Shown here piece after piece: positions 11,022 to 25,413 of a stretch of 64,000 bases of DNA. Source of the DNA: Utricularia gibba (Eukaryota > Streptophyta > Magnoliopsida > Lamiales > Lentibulariaceae); assembly GCA_002189035.1 (NCBI GenBank), contig NEEC01000021.1, forward strand, positions 930,001 to 994,000, read 5' to 3'. A program made the translations under genes and the position numbers. Numbering within the stretch: the first letter of the stretch is position 1; each line of letters begins with the position of its first letter. The notes beneath the pieces were generated by a model that did not search any database, had not been told where the DNA came from, and saw only the letters and a program-made list of their open reading frames with translations.

Positions 11022-11760
11022 TACCGCCCGGAGCTGCATCCGCGGGCAGCAGTATCCGATAACAGCCGCCAAATAAATTACACAGAGAATAAAAATGCCC
11101 ATGGGCCAATTACAAGGAGAGTCCACTAAACAAGAAGATTTGGGCCTCCAATGGGCCTAAATAAAAAATTTCATCAATAAAAATTGATTATACTTAATAT
11201 TCAAATAATAAAAATAAAATGTATATGAATAAAAAATATTAAAAATTAAACATATATAATACATCAAACAATGAGAATCAACAATGCTAATAAAAATCGA
11301 ATATGCTATTTTAATCAAATAATTAAGATTAACTTCTTATCTTTCATGATGAATAGGTTAAAGAGACGAGTGTTGAAATTAGAGATTTGATGTACTTGAT
11401 GAATATATTTAAAGTTTAAGTATATAAAAAATATAAATTATATTATAAAATATTAAGTTCAATTAATAATTAGAACTTGAAAGAAGACTTATTTGTTGAT
11501 GTTTATATACTTACTAGCTTTCAATTTTGTACACACTTGTGCATGTGTATATTGAATTTTGCACTTTTGTAGTTAATTAAATATTAAATCCTATAATTCT
11601 CAATTTTAATTATTTTGTAATTAAGATGGCAAATTCTTCATTTGATATGATTTTTAGATTATGTGATTTTTGATCACATTACAAAATCAACTTCACCTGC
11701 TTGATGAAGTTACAAAAGGCAGCCACAACTGCATTAGGCGCATGCTCTCCCCTCCATATT
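11022..11760. other. AT-rich intergenic region
   Basis: Between the start of the DUF3326 gene and the end of MSH2. 11160-11690 is highly AT-rich with simple A/T runs. No gene or clear repeat seen. Confidence 0.5.
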
Positions 11761-14700
11761 TCAAAGGAACTGCTGAAGCCATTGACACTCGGCTGCATCT
11801 TTCTCCAAGTCCTCCTTCAACTTTCTGATGTGCTGCAAGGCTTCCTGCAACTCCATATGCTCAAGAGGCAAGTCAGCAAAGCTCTTCAAGAACTTTCGAG
11901 CTCGATCGGCGCCATTGCGCACATCATCCGAATCTTGTTCATGTTTGCGCTTCGCCCCATTCTGCAGATTTCAATGACTATTAGGAAGAGTTGAACCCCA
12001 GATGTGCATGATGAGGAAACAACATACTGTCATAGGTGAAAAGTCTTCAAGCTCAGAAGCCTTTTCCCTGGAGAGGGCAACTACAGTTTCTGGGAAGTTG
12101 GCAAACTCTGCAACATGTATACCGAAGCTCTGATCGCATGGCCCAGGCTCCACCTGCAATACCAGAGCATCAGCATGGTGTGTGGGTGAAGTGGGAGATC
12201 TTTTGCTGAAAGGGAGGACAAGAAGAACCTTATATAGCATAGTGAGTTTGCGGCTTGATGAGTCTATGTGTGCACTGACATGATAGTTAGCTACTCCGAG
12301 GAGTTTCTTTGAGGATTTCTCTTCAGGTGCACTTTCATGAGATAAAGCAGTCAATTCATGGAAGTGACTTGCAAATAATGTGGGTGCTCCGATGGCTTCA
12401 ACAATGTGCTCACATATTGCCCAAGCTAGACCTGGAGTATAAGGGACCATGTGTATCTTAGACAATAATGTTCGACAGAGCCATGTAAGATAACCAGTGG
12501 AGGCAGGGGAGGAGGCTAAAGAAGAAAGCAAGTTCAGATTTTGGGCCTACCAAAACCATCATACGTTGATGTGCCACGACCAAGCTCATCGATTATTATT
12601 AACGACTTGTTGTTAGCTCCTTTCAAGATTGATGCTGTTTCCAGCATTTCCTGCATGAAGGTAGAGACTCCACGCGACTGCAGAAAGAGAGTGAGCTGAA
12701 GTTAGCGAGAATCCCTGTGAGGTAGAATTGCTAGATGATTTTTTTTTTTCTCATTTTGTATATCTGCAGCATGTTTTCTATCAGAAGAATTGTTTTATAA
12801 CAGTTTATGATGCCTTGAAATGACTTGTCAAGACCATGTGATTTGTGCAACTCATAGTGTCTTGATGGCAATCAATCATTGTTTTTAGAATTTCCCTTTA
12901 TTCTTAGACAACTGTTACCTCTTAAGTGAAGGGTAGCCACTTGATACACGTACACACGCAGCAGAGGATTCAACCACGAAAAGACAGATGCAAAGCTAAC
13001 CTGGCAGTCACCAGCTCCAACACGAGCAAATATGCAGTCACGAACAGAAATGCTTGCAGTGTCACATGGAACGAAAGAGCCGATTTGTGCCATTAAGATG
13101 TTAATACCAACCTGCAGACGGATGCCGATTTCAAATTCTGTGCAGAAGATCTTGAATTGAAAATTGTGCACAGTACAGAGTAAAACGCATGCTGATAAGC
13201 TAGAGTGATTCCTACATCATCATGCAAATGGGTAAAATTTAAAGATTCTAATATGGATATCTTTTTAGAGGACAACCAAGGTAAGAATGTGATGAACATA
13301 TGATATGTATTTATTTTCCTCTCTTTTTCATGTTTCGACATGCACCATACCTGCCGTATGAATGTTGATTTTCCACCCATGTTGGGACCAGTAATAATCT
13401 GAAACCAAGTTTTGTTCCTAACCTGTCAAAGCAGTAAAAGTAAAAAAAAAACCGTTTCAAGATTTTATTTTTTCAAAACTACCATATTAAGCAAAGACAC
13501 ACCAGTCTGCAATCATTTGGGATAAAATTCACCCAATCCTGAGCTTCAACACAAGGATGCCGACTTCCTTCTAAAATAATGTCTCCCAAGTCCTGAGAAA
13601 TATGAAATGCAATGCACGTTACATTGAAATACATATATGTTTTAGGAGCTAACCAATTCTTACAGATGGAGTGACGACTGGCCGGGTGTAAGGAGTGGGA
13701 GAACTGGAAGCCAAATCAGCAAAACTTAGTAAAACATCTAGCTCAGACAGTAAGCTGGCCACTCCCTCAAAAACCTAGATACAGAAAATGGCAAGTAACT
13801 ACGAGTTCTACAAAAGTAGCCATCTATAAATTCATTTAGTGAAAACAACATTAAAAAATGCAAGATCTAAAGTTTATCGTAAGATTAAAAACATGTTTCA
13901 AGAGAAATGTACCTCAGAGAAAGTTGCAGCTGTTTGAACCACTCTAACAACCAATTCCTTCTGACAATTCTTATATTCCTCAACTACTTTTTGGTAAAGA
14001 TCGCTGAGCTTCTTAAGCTTTGTATTTGTAAATTTCACACCATCCTTGCGAGTTTCAAGAATAATATATTGGGTATTTAGCTTCTTTCTCACCTTGGGCT
14101 CCTCCTTTTTAGTAATCCTATAGGCATGCCCATATTGTGTCCCTTCTCTAGTTTCAAAGATTTATCAACCACCATATCAAGATCATTGGCTGTCCTTTGG
14201 TGCAAATCATGTATCTGTTGCTCCAGATTGTCTTGCTCTGTTTTCAAAGCTGACAGTTGAGAATCATAACTTGATGAAATCATGTATTCTCCATTCTCAA
14301 GCTGTTCAAGGTCTATAGATGCTTCCACAAGACCAATAAACTTATTCAAATGGTTATCATCCGTCCAAACTGCAAGATGATCCAAGTACCTTTCCTTGAT
14401 AAGTGTAGCAAATGGTCCATCATACTGCTCCAACAAACTTTTGATGAATGAAAGTCTGATGGTCGACTGCATGAAAAAAGATAGTAGAAAGATGTAGTGG
14501 GATCGACAGCAAACTCTAATCAAATTTCAACGTCTCAAAATTTTAATATATATGAAGTGCAGGGAAAACCATCAGTCATGAAAACCACGCTGTTGCACAT
14601 AAAGCGAAGACAACTCCGTCCCATAAATGATGCTCTGTTTATCCCTAAACCCCAATAAATGTTATGTATATTCAGAAAATAAGGCTCAAATTCTGGAGAA

Positions 14701-16613
14701 GTATGATTAACCACAACAAAGTTTCAGTCAGTAATTCAGTTGGAAGGCCGAATTATTTTATCCTCGAAATTTTCAAAGCATCCATGCTCTGCTCCATCAT
14801 GTTGCATGTTTGATATGAAGTAATTGTAAGAATTTACATTTATTTGTCAACACACATCAGAAACTTTTTATGTATAGAGAGTACCTGATACAGTTTGACC
14901 ACGTGAACCAGTGTAGCTCTCTTACTTTCAAGAAAGCGCACCATACGTTGAATATCTGAGATCCTTTTCAAATTTTGCCTCAGATCTTGCCGAAGAGAAG
15001 TATCCTCTACAAACGCCTGCACAAGGTCCAACCTCAAGTTTATCTCACTTACATCTAATAATGGCTGTTTTAGCCAAGTATGAAGCAAACGCTTCCCCAT
15101 TCCTGCTGTACAGGTTCTATTCAGAAGACCATATAAGCTAAAGTTCTTGTTAGCATCTGATTTGCTCTCCATGACATTTAGTGCCCTCATGGCAGCAGAA
15201 TCCAATCTCATATAACGGTCAAGGGAATACCTCTGGATCGTGTAGTGACCATAATTGCTTTCATCTGCCAGTAGATCAGTATAAGATATGATACATTCAA
15301 GAGCCCCCGATGCCAATCCAAATGAAGCAAGTGTATCTTTTATTGGATCAATGGAGCCTTTGACAAGCCTACTAAGATCAGGCACCAAATCCCTTAATTT
15401 AAATTCAACTTTCTTTCTTTCAGTTGCCATTATCCCACACTTTGACAATACATCATATAATGATCTATAGTTGATCGATTTTGTAGCCTCTGCAGGTAAA
15501 AGGCATTCCTTGCAACCCAAAGCAACAAGCGCCGACTCAACATTACTGAAATGGCTATCATCAGGAAACTCCGCCAACCCAAGAATTCTCCTGGTGAGAT
15601 CTATGTAGCCCAATCCAACGGTGCATCCACTTTCTTGGAAGGTTGCAATAACAGCAACAATAACAGCTGAATCCTGCATCTCACAACTAGCAAACAGAAC
15701 TTCTTCAAAGGTGCTGAAATTCCCTGGGCTTGCTCTTTTCAGAAGCCTCCAATTGGCCCCAGTGCCATGGTATAATTCAACAGTATGATCCTTCCTCTCA
15801 AGAAGAAGATCTCTTGCAACAGTCTCAAACATGTTCCTACTTAAACTAACACTAGAAATTATGTCAGAACCAGTTCCAAGCTGGCGCAGAACAGTTGTAG
15901 TGTGGTAATATGTCTTTGCAATGAAAGTTGCATTCTCACCATGGGCAGTGTAGTAATCCTGAGAAGAGACACCTGTTTAAGCGAATAACAATAGAACTTC
16001 ACAAGCATAAAATATTTAGTGCCTTAATCATGAAACCTAACAACTAAAATAGAATTGAATACGTGTAAGATAACGATTACACAAATAGTGTCGTTCCTTT
16101 TATGGACTTTTTATTGAAAATACTGAAACTAGTTGTAGAAAAGGTAACTAAAGGGACATCCTGGATATTCAAGTAAGCCAATATTTTTTCAAAACTTCAG
16201 TGAAACACGATAAATAGTCAAGAAATAGACTATAATGTCACGGCCATATTCGAAGAATATGCAACTAACCCGGCGATCAAAGAATCGAACCGCTCTGGGT
16301 TCCTGCAACATCGAAAGAAGAAATTTATTGGAAGGCTACCATTTATTCTCAAACAAACGTGCATTAAAAGAACAGAATTTAATTCTAACACTGGGTAGGC
16401 TCCTGAAGTACGACAAGAATCCTTGAGCTTGCTTGGCATCTAATAGAGAAAAGAAATCGTGAAAACCAGTATCAGCTTTGAAGAACGAAAAGAAAAAAAA
16501 AAAAAAAACTGCAGAGTAGACCAGACAAAACTATAGATAATCACAAAATAGGGCTCTATCTCACCAAGCTTCAGTTCGGGAAGCTTGCTTTGATCATCAG
16601 AATTATCATCCAT
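11761..16613 (-). CDS. MSH2: DNA mismatch repair protein MSH2, frame interrupted once
   Basis: MutS homolog that pairs with MSH6, MSH3 or MSH7 in the nucleus to recognise mismatches and small loops. About 13-14 exons; the start Met is at 16613 and the stop at 11761. In order: mismatch-binding/connector region ([38 protein letters not shown] in the large exon 15960-14885), lever and clamp ([49 protein letters not shown]), then the ATPase: Walker [10 protein letters not shown] at about 13390-13353, [15 protein letters not shown], Walker [15 protein letters not shown] at about 12590-12555, and [11 protein letters not shown]. The C-terminal helix ends [11 protein letters not shown]. In the exon 14465-13915 the frame slips near 14140: the coding strand has GGG where one more G is needed to read [19 protein letters not shown]. 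The rest is excellent, so I treat this as a probable base-call error. Head to head with the LENG1-like gene. Confidence 0.95.
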
Positions 16614-16933
16614 TTCTGAAACGGCGCGGCGGAGGAGCTACGACGAGTTCAAGCTTCTACTTCCAGGGTAAAGTCTAGTCGAACCGTCGTCGATTGCGCC
16701 TTTTTGAGAATTAGGCGGGAAGGATATTATTGGTTCTCGGGATTCGGGTCGGGCCTCGACACCCGAATGGAAATTCTTTTTTTTCTTTTTTATGTTACTC
16801 TAAAAGTATATATACATATATTAAATTCCCAATAATTTATTTTAGGTTTTCATTCAGGAGGAAAGTAACCGCCTCCAATTCCAATTTCGATTGCGATTCG
16901 CGCGGCGGAAGGCGATCGTCTTCACTGAGCACG
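16614..16933. promoter_or_regulatory. Shared bidirectional promoter region of MSH2 and LENG1-like gene
   Basis: Only 320 bp separate the two start codons, which point away from each other, so both promoters and 5' leaders must overlap or abut here (or lie in leader introns). No TATA box is visible for either gene, as is usual for constitutive plant housekeeping pairs. Exact start sites cannot be placed. Confidence 0.5.
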
Positions 16934-17647
16934 ATGGGTGGGCATGGAGGTTTGAATATTCTTCCACAAAAACGGTGGAATGTATACAATTACGACAACC
17001 GAGAGAAAGTTCGACAAGATGAGGAAGCGGCCGCTAAGGAGGAGCAGCTGAAGCGTGAGCAATCGCGGAGACGTGATTCCGAGCTTAGGCTTGAAAAACT
17101 CCGAGAAGCCCGAGGGATACCTGGTCGCGTCTCTACTCAACTTGATGTGGTTCCATCTTCAGCGTCTGCGCCGTCTGAATCACCAGAAGTTCCGTCGGAA
17201 CCGGAGTCCGATTCTAAGCACATCAATTTGTTTCAAGGGATTAGGATTTTTGACATAGCTAAAGAGTCTGACAGAAAGGAGAGTAAGCGGAAGGGGAAAT
17301 TTGCGGATGATAAGAACAGGACTAAGAAGGTGAAAAAGGAGGAGGTTAGGGTAGTGGGTCCTGAGGATGAAAAATACCGTATGGGCTATGGGGTAGCGGG
17401 GAAAGGCGTGAAATTGCCGTGGTATATGGAGCAGAGGGTAGCAAATCAGAGCAGTGATGATGAAGAAGAAGGTGGGGAGAAACAATATGCAATGAAGCCG
17501 AAGGAGACGAGAAAGATTGGCGAAAAGAAGAGTCTTGAGGAGTTGAGGGCAGAAAGGTTGAACAGAGAGAAGTTGGAAAAGGAAAGAGTTAAGGCTTTGT
17601 TGTCGAAATCAAGGAAAAATGGAGGATTCTCTTCCACAAGGAGATGA
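16934..17647 (+). CDS. LENG1-like protein with Cir_N domain
   Basis: Single exon, 237 residues. Starts MGGHGGLNILPQKRWNVYNY, followed by a long charged coiled coil (DNREKVRQDEEAAAKEEQ to LEKLREARG), the hallmark of the Cir_N domain found in leukocyte receptor cluster member 1 (LENG1) homologs and some splicing-associated proteins. The middle is Ser/Pro-rich, then basic (KRKGKFADDKNRTKKVKKEE, nuclear-localisation-like). The C-terminus repeats charged coiled-coil character (KSLEELRAERLNREKLEKER). Probably nuclear; a link to pre-mRNA processing is known for related proteins but is inference here. The open frame extends upstream to 16730, but the family start matches the Met at 16934. Confidence 0.88.
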   Translation: MGGHGGLNILPQKRWNVYNYDNREKVRQDEEAAAKEEQLKREQSRRRDSELRLEKLREARGIPGRVSTQLDVVPSSASAPSESPEVPSEPESDSKHINLFQGIRIFDIAKESDRKESKRKGKFADDKNRTKKVKKEEVRVVGPEDEKYRMGYGVAGKGVKLPWYMEQRVANQSSDDEEEGGEKQYAMKPKETRKIGEKKSLEELRAERLNREKLEKERVKALLSKSRKNGGFSSTRR

Positions 17648-18677
17648 AATATATGTAATTTATCGTCTTCAACATTGGTTCATGTATTTTATGCTTTCGA
17701 TAGGTGTGATTCGATTATCATTCTGTTGGTTTCTGAAGATGCAAGTCTGCTTCTACCGTTGATGGATATTGTATCTCGAGTTTGATAATCAGTTCTACAA
17801 TTGGCCAAAATATTGTTTGATAGCATGCCTCTTTAGTGAAGATGAGTGGAAGGATCCCTTTTGTCTGTGCTTAGGAGACCTATTGAATAAATACTTGTTG
17901 AACCATAAGTAGAATAGGAGTTTGAATACCTGCTGGAATGAACTGATGAAGTGCTACATTTTCCTTACAAGCTGGATAATTCGCTTCAATAGTTCATGTT
18001 TCATTAGTGTCTTTTGATTACTCATATGTGAAACCTTGATTCCAAGTGTTATTAGGATCAGAACCAAAACATCATATTTGATATGATGGTGTGTTAAAGC
18101 TTGCCCTTTTCTACAAGTATGCTAAATGATTGACCCTACATTACATGCAGAGAAACTGAGGACCTTTTGTGGTGTTTCCCAGAGTCAAGCATGGAATGCT
18201 TGATGAGCTGAAGCCCAAGTGCCATGTCCTCACCTTGTAGAAGATTTTATATTCCTTGTGAAAACTCTCATTCTGCACTCTTTCCCCTCGAAGGGTCTTT
18301 CTCCGTAGCTTGTTCTGTGCAATACAATGTTCTATTATTCTACACTCTTATGATAATGCACTGCAACCTATCCGGTTGGATGAACATTACTCCACATATA
18401 ATTAATTTTTTACATAGAATTTTTTCCTTGCGGATCACGGGCCAGCCCCATATCATGGCTGTAATTTTTCGGGCCGGGCTGTGATGGGTTATGGGTCGGG
18501 TCGGGTTCGCTCCGCCTCAAAATTCCAATAAACTTCCCTTATTTCCTAAAAAGGAGTTATCCACGTGTTTCACGAATTCGCCAGTTTTAATCTCTAGTTT
18601 CCAAAGCATTGGTTTCTCCCTCGCTTTAGTCCCTTGATTGGTTTTGCGCGAAGTGGAAGTGGAAGCCCTGCGTTTCC
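17648..18677. other. Intergenic region between LENG1-like and SAP-domain genes
   Basis: About 1 kb of balanced composition. The first part is likely the LENG1-like 3' untranslated region and the last 200 bp, including the GC-rich stretch at 18440-18520, the SAP-gene promoter and leader. No gene recognised. Confidence 0.4.
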
Positions 18678-20769
18678 ATGGACGGCATCTCCTCTGGGTC
18701 CAACTCCACGGGGCCACCCAGCGGTGGCGCTTCTGAGTTCCTTTCCAATCTCCCATCTCGCGGTTTCTTCTCCTCGATTGTCCCCTCCTCGCATCCGGTA
18801 CTTTTACTTCCGTTGATGAAAACCTTTTATTCGCTTCTATTTCATGTGTGCATCAGTGGGAAGCGGGATCCCTTTACAGATTTTGTGTTTTTCATCATAC
18901 CCATGTGTCGGCCATTTTATGGAGGGAAGTTCAAGTGTGTTTAGGGGGGTTTTTTGAGCTTCAGATGGTTTCTTCTTTTTACGTACATTCTCGGTTTGTT
19001 TGAACTGTTGCATTTTGCGTACCTTTGTTTCAAGAAATAAAATAGTTGTGATCCTACTTAATTCAAATGGGCACTTGAGGAGGAGAAAGAGTTTTGTGTA
19101 TTTCATTTTTCTGTTAGATTTACTCAACGTTCAAGGGGCTGAAATGTGTTTACTTTATGGGTGATATGAAATGTGTTTTAAGGCATAGAATGGTTGTGAT
19201 TCCTACTTAATTCAAATGGGCACTTGGTGATGAGGAAGAGTTTTGTGTATTTGATTGTTCTGTTAGATTTAGTCTCCTGGGCAATGCTCAAATCTTTTTC
19301 TGCATCCTTTAATTGCAGGGGGGAATGCGGGTCTACATTTGTGATCATGACACCTCTCCTCCAGGTACTTATCTGCATAGATGTGAATATATCTCTAACT
19401 GTTTTATACCAATATTTTTAGTATCCATGTTATTCAGTCGCTGTTCCTAGTTTCAGTTTGTGAAATAGCCCCAGTTGTACTTCCCAGATGCCTTTTACTG
19501 TATTGTTTAGTTTCGTGTGTCTACTTGGACTTTGAGTTGGGTTGGAAGGCGAAGAGGGAAATAAGAACAATGAATGTAAGATCAGCGAAGATAATTAAAC
19601 AATATCAAAACATCAGTAAAGGAGTAATGCTTTACTGCAGAAGCTGATGGATGAAGCTTAAACTTAACTAAATTTACGTTTCCTCCATTACCTCTGTAAC
19701 TTTTTTTATTTTTCTTGTTTTCTTCAGAGGACCAGCTTATAAAAACGAACCAAGCAAATATATTGATTAGGTCTCTCATGCTTAAGAACTCAAAGGGTGA
19801 TGCTAGTTCGAAAGAGGGTAAATCTACCTCTGCCAGCCAGAGTAAAAAAAGGTTAATGAGCTTGTGCCTCTCTTAATTTCTCTGTTCATGCTCCTTGCCG
19901 GTCCTTGCGGCTGTATTAATTATGCCTACTGCTGTAGTTTATCTCGTGGGTGATTTAACTGACTTTTCAGACTTCTCTTGTAGGATCTTTTTGTTTCTCA
20001 TACTCGTCGCTGTATCTCAGGATTGCAGACAAAGCGCTGGATAAAGCTTCAGGCAAGAAGGCACTTTCCAGTGCGCAACCTTCATCTTCGCACGGTGAGA
20101 TAATTCTCAGCTTTAAAATGGTTATGTTCCCCTTTCCTATCTCCTTTATGCTCTTTTTTTCCCTTCCAGACTGAATTCCGTAAGAGCTTTCTTTGTCATT
20201 CCCTGTGGCTTGCTTTCTAAGGTCACTTTGGTATCTTTAACAGTCAACACATATGCAGCTTTTAATCTTGTTGTTTATGTGTGTGCTCATTTTGGGGCAG
20301 AATCACGATGGAAAGTCGACTCTTTTGATTACTCAGAATGCTTTTTTTAGCACAAAAAACAACTTAGAGACCATGCTGATTTCCAAGAATTGATTGGGTG
20401 GAGTCCAGAGAATTCACATCTTCTATTCTCAAAAAAGATGCCTAGTGATTTGCCTTCCCGTGAATGCAATCTGGTTCATCCTACTTATCAAGGAACTTTA
20501 ACTTCCCATCATGTAGCTTTCTCGCCAAGCACGCAAGACAAGGATATGCTAAGCCTGACCGTGGAGAGACTCCGTGCCCTTCTCAAAGAGAAAGGCCTTT
20601 CAACAAAGGGAAAGAAGGTATTTTGCACCACATCTCTCATCCTGCACCGTCCTCACCTGTTGATACTTATCATTTACATTGTCCATTGATGATCGTATGT
20701 AAAGCTGTGCTATGCTTTCACTGCCTCTAGGACGAGCTTATTGCGCGCCTTAGAGCTGCAAATGAGTAA
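18678..20769 (+). CDS. Small SAP-domain protein (putative DNA/RNA-binding)
   Basis: Exons: 18678-18797, 19319-19364, 19728-19851, 20021-20094, about 20301-20617 and 20731-20769. Seen: N-terminal Ser/Gly-rich start (MDGISSGSNSTGPP), FLSNLPSRGFFSS, then the conserved [20 protein letters not shown] and TNQANILIRSLMLK. A basic linker follows, and a C-terminal SAP helix-extended-helix ([32 protein letters not shown]), which usually binds DNA or RNA. Nuclear location is likely. Oddity: with exon 4 ending in phase 1, exon 5 must start at 20301 to match the frame of the SAP exon, but this reading meets TAG at 20348-20350 just before the SAP half. Either exon 5 is spliced in another way, or the T and A runs beside the stop carry compensating errors, or the gene is damaged. 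Confidence 0.75.
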
Positions 20770-21173
20770 GGATCAAGTGGTACTGCTCCCATCTGTAACA
20801 ATCAAATCCAGGTACTGCACATTCCAATTCCTATGTTGTTTTTTGCTTACTTGTATCTGGATTGGAAGCTTGATCCATTCTGTGCCTCATGTCCCCAATC
20901 CAAAAGTTGATGAAATACTGGAATCAAAGTCCAAGCTTGTGCTCGTTATAAAGTGATGGTTGGGTTGCTTATGATAAAGCCACTATGAGTACGTGTGCTT
21001 GTAGAAGGCACAATGCATTGGGATGAGAAACATATGAATGCAATATGATTATTACATGCGATCAAAGTTTTGATTTCCGCTACAATAAGGCAATAGCCGG
21101 ATTTAAAGTAGGCAAGTTACATACGAATAAGATCCCTGAGTTGAAAGGAAGAAATCAGAGAGCTTTAAGAATC
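20770..21173. other. Convergent 3' region between SAP gene and ADSS
   Basis: No gene seen; likely the two 3' untranslated regions. Confidence 0.4.
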
Positions 21174-23335
<2,162 letters not shown>

Positions 23336-24493
23336 GGCAGCGACGGAGGAACAGCGGAGAAGACACTTCCGTTCTTCCAAAGGTGATGGGTTAGTTCAGA
23401 ATGGGCATCATCAAAATCCCATTGAAGAACAGTAAGCTCCTGGACACTTTGCTTTAGTAGCAGTAAGCCGTTAGGCTCTTATTGGGCCGAACTACTAAGT
23501 GGGCTTTCATGGACTCTTCATTTTTTGTAATAGTAAATAGCTCATTGGGCCTTATTGCTTAATGGGCTTCTGAACAAATTCAGGATTCCTCCTCCCCGCG
23601 TACTTCTAGGTATATAAACACCCCAGTTCTTCTTTGTTTTGCAGTGTGTAGAATGGAGTGTGGGGTTTTTTAGTTCATAGATAGGGAATAGGGATTTCCG
23701 AGGAGAGATTTAGGGTCAGGTACGTCTGCCGCTTTCTCATCTTTCCTATTTCGGTTGTTTTTTTTTTTAATCAGGATTGCTTGTTGGTCTTCCTTCGTTT
23801 TGATACCTCAATTTTATGTGCGGTTGTCTTTATTTTTTAGCAATCTGAAGTTGTTGGAGATTTTGCGTTTGGTTTATGTTTTTGATTCTGTGTTCTCAAC
23901 TGTTTGTTAGTAATGTATGAACAATATCTTTAATTGCCTTGGAATTTCGTGTTTTTTTATAATTCTTCCAATATGGAACGAGCTGAACCGTTGTTTCGTG
24001 TTTCTGTTGATAGTCTTGTTGAACTGTGCTCGGTCTGAGTGTTGATCTTGGTTTCTTATGCAGGAATGGCGCTGGTCGTTGCGATTGCCAGTTTCCTCCA
24101 TTCATCCAAAAAAGAAAGAAAAAAAGGCGAAAAAAAAAGAAAAAGAAAAAAGAGGCCTAGAAAAAAGAACATTGCCAGCCTTCCCCGCGATCAAATCAGT
24201 CATTCCATCCCACTGGAATCGCTATAGCGGTTTATTACCACCTTTTTCCATGTGAATCTGCAAGGCTTGGCATTCATCCTCTATCATCTTCTGTCGCAAC
24301 TCAGGTGGCCTTCTCTGATTTTAGCCAATGTATGATAAGGGGTTAGTTGGTATTTTAGGGCTATTTATGGGCTAATTTATCAGCCTGTAGATGCTTGTTA
24401 ATGTTGGAGAAGTTATTCGTTTAGGGCTATGCATACCCTCAAGCTATCTGTTTGAATCTATTTATTCAAGGGGTATTCAAGTTATCAGTTTAG
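23336..24493. other. ADSS upstream region and possible noncoding transcription unit
   Basis: A TATATAAAC box at 23611-23619 sits about 30 bp before a transcript-like stretch on the + strand. AGGGTCAG/GTACGT near 23718 and TTATGCAG/G near 24062 look like a splice donor and acceptor. The only frame after the acceptor is a short Lys/Arg-rich one (ATG 24066) driven by an A-rich tract, which I do not believe codes. This may be a spliced noncoding RNA gene that includes repeat copy B. Confidence 0.35.
23611..23619 (+). promoter_or_regulatory. TATA box candidate
   Basis: TATATAAAC on the + strand, followed about 30 bp later by the likely start of a spliced leader. No protein-coding gene is assigned to it. 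Confidence 0.35.
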
Positions 24494-24830
24494 GTCTATG
24501 TAGAGTAGGTGCAAGGTTTTCAACTCCGCCTGTGCAATGTTGCGCAGCCAGTCCCAAGCCTGGTCGAAGGAGGAGGGGAGACTTGATAATTAGTGAGCCG
24601 AATTGCTTGTGCCTTGTTGTATAACTTTGGTATTTGTAGTGAAGATGCGTCTTTTTTAATTTTGATTGATCCTTGAGTGTCCTTCCTCTAGGATCGAACT
24701 GTGCATATAGTTTGTCACAATGTGTGATTGAAGTTCCAGCATTTAGTTTGTGCTGTTGATGCTTTCAAGTGTTGTCTTCATCTTTCTTCTCAGGATGAGA
24801 ATCTTGCGTCAAGTCTTATACTCCACAAGA
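24494..24830 (+). repeat. Dispersed noncoding repeat, copy B
   Basis: Second copy of the element at 85-300. The first block at about 24515-24585 contains ACTCCGCC, GCGCAGCCAGTCCCAAGCCTGG and CGAAGGAGGAGGGG. The second at about 24758-24810 contains GTTGATGCTTTCAAG and GGATGAGAATCTTGC. The interval between blocks is longer than in copy A (about 190 versus 80 bp). It lies downstream of the TATA box at 23611 and may be part of that transcript. Confidence 0.6.
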
Positions 24831-25245
24831 GGTATCGGCAAGACAAAGAGATAAGCAGTGGGAGACAGCAAAGCAAGATTTACGGCACGGTGCTGTTACA
24901 GGCTATTAAAAATGGTAAACGTACACAGACAGAACCATGCAGTTGTGGTTACAGAAGCAGCAAGCTCTGTAAACAACCATACTGCATTCGCATATTGGCA
25001 ATGTCAACACATTGTGCTTGTGTCGCTTTATCCTGACGGCAAAAAAGATGTGGTTTGGTGCGAAGTTTGAAGAATTGAGATCGAGGTGGGATTGCCCATA
25101 GGCAATTGAAAGTGAGGCTGATTTTTCGCACTTTCGGGAACTCTTCTTGGCTTCAAAACAAATTGGATCCCCAATCTACATGTGTCAGGCCGTAAGGGGC
25201 CGTAAATTGTGTTGGATTTAATTTCAATGGTGACAACAGCATGCG

Positions 25246-25253
25246 TATAAAAG
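25246..25253 (+). promoter_or_regulatory. TATA box candidate of SEX4
   Basis: TATAAAAG in a GCG/GC context, 161 bp before the SEX4 start codon and in the right orientation. Confidence 0.4.
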
Positions 25254-25413
25254 CGCTCAACTCCGCTGTTTCGGAAGCTTCTCGTGTCACTCCGTTCTTC
25301 TCGGCTGCTGGTTTACTTCTCTCTTTTGAGGGGTGCTGCTGGTTCTGCTTCTAACATATCAGGGACTAGAATTCTTTCTAAGTGGGCTTCCGCCGGTTTG
25401 ATCCTCTACGCCC

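Noticed and set aside
24058-24255. Short Lys/Arg-rich open frame
   Set aside because: The basic run comes from an A-rich tract; no conservation can be argued.
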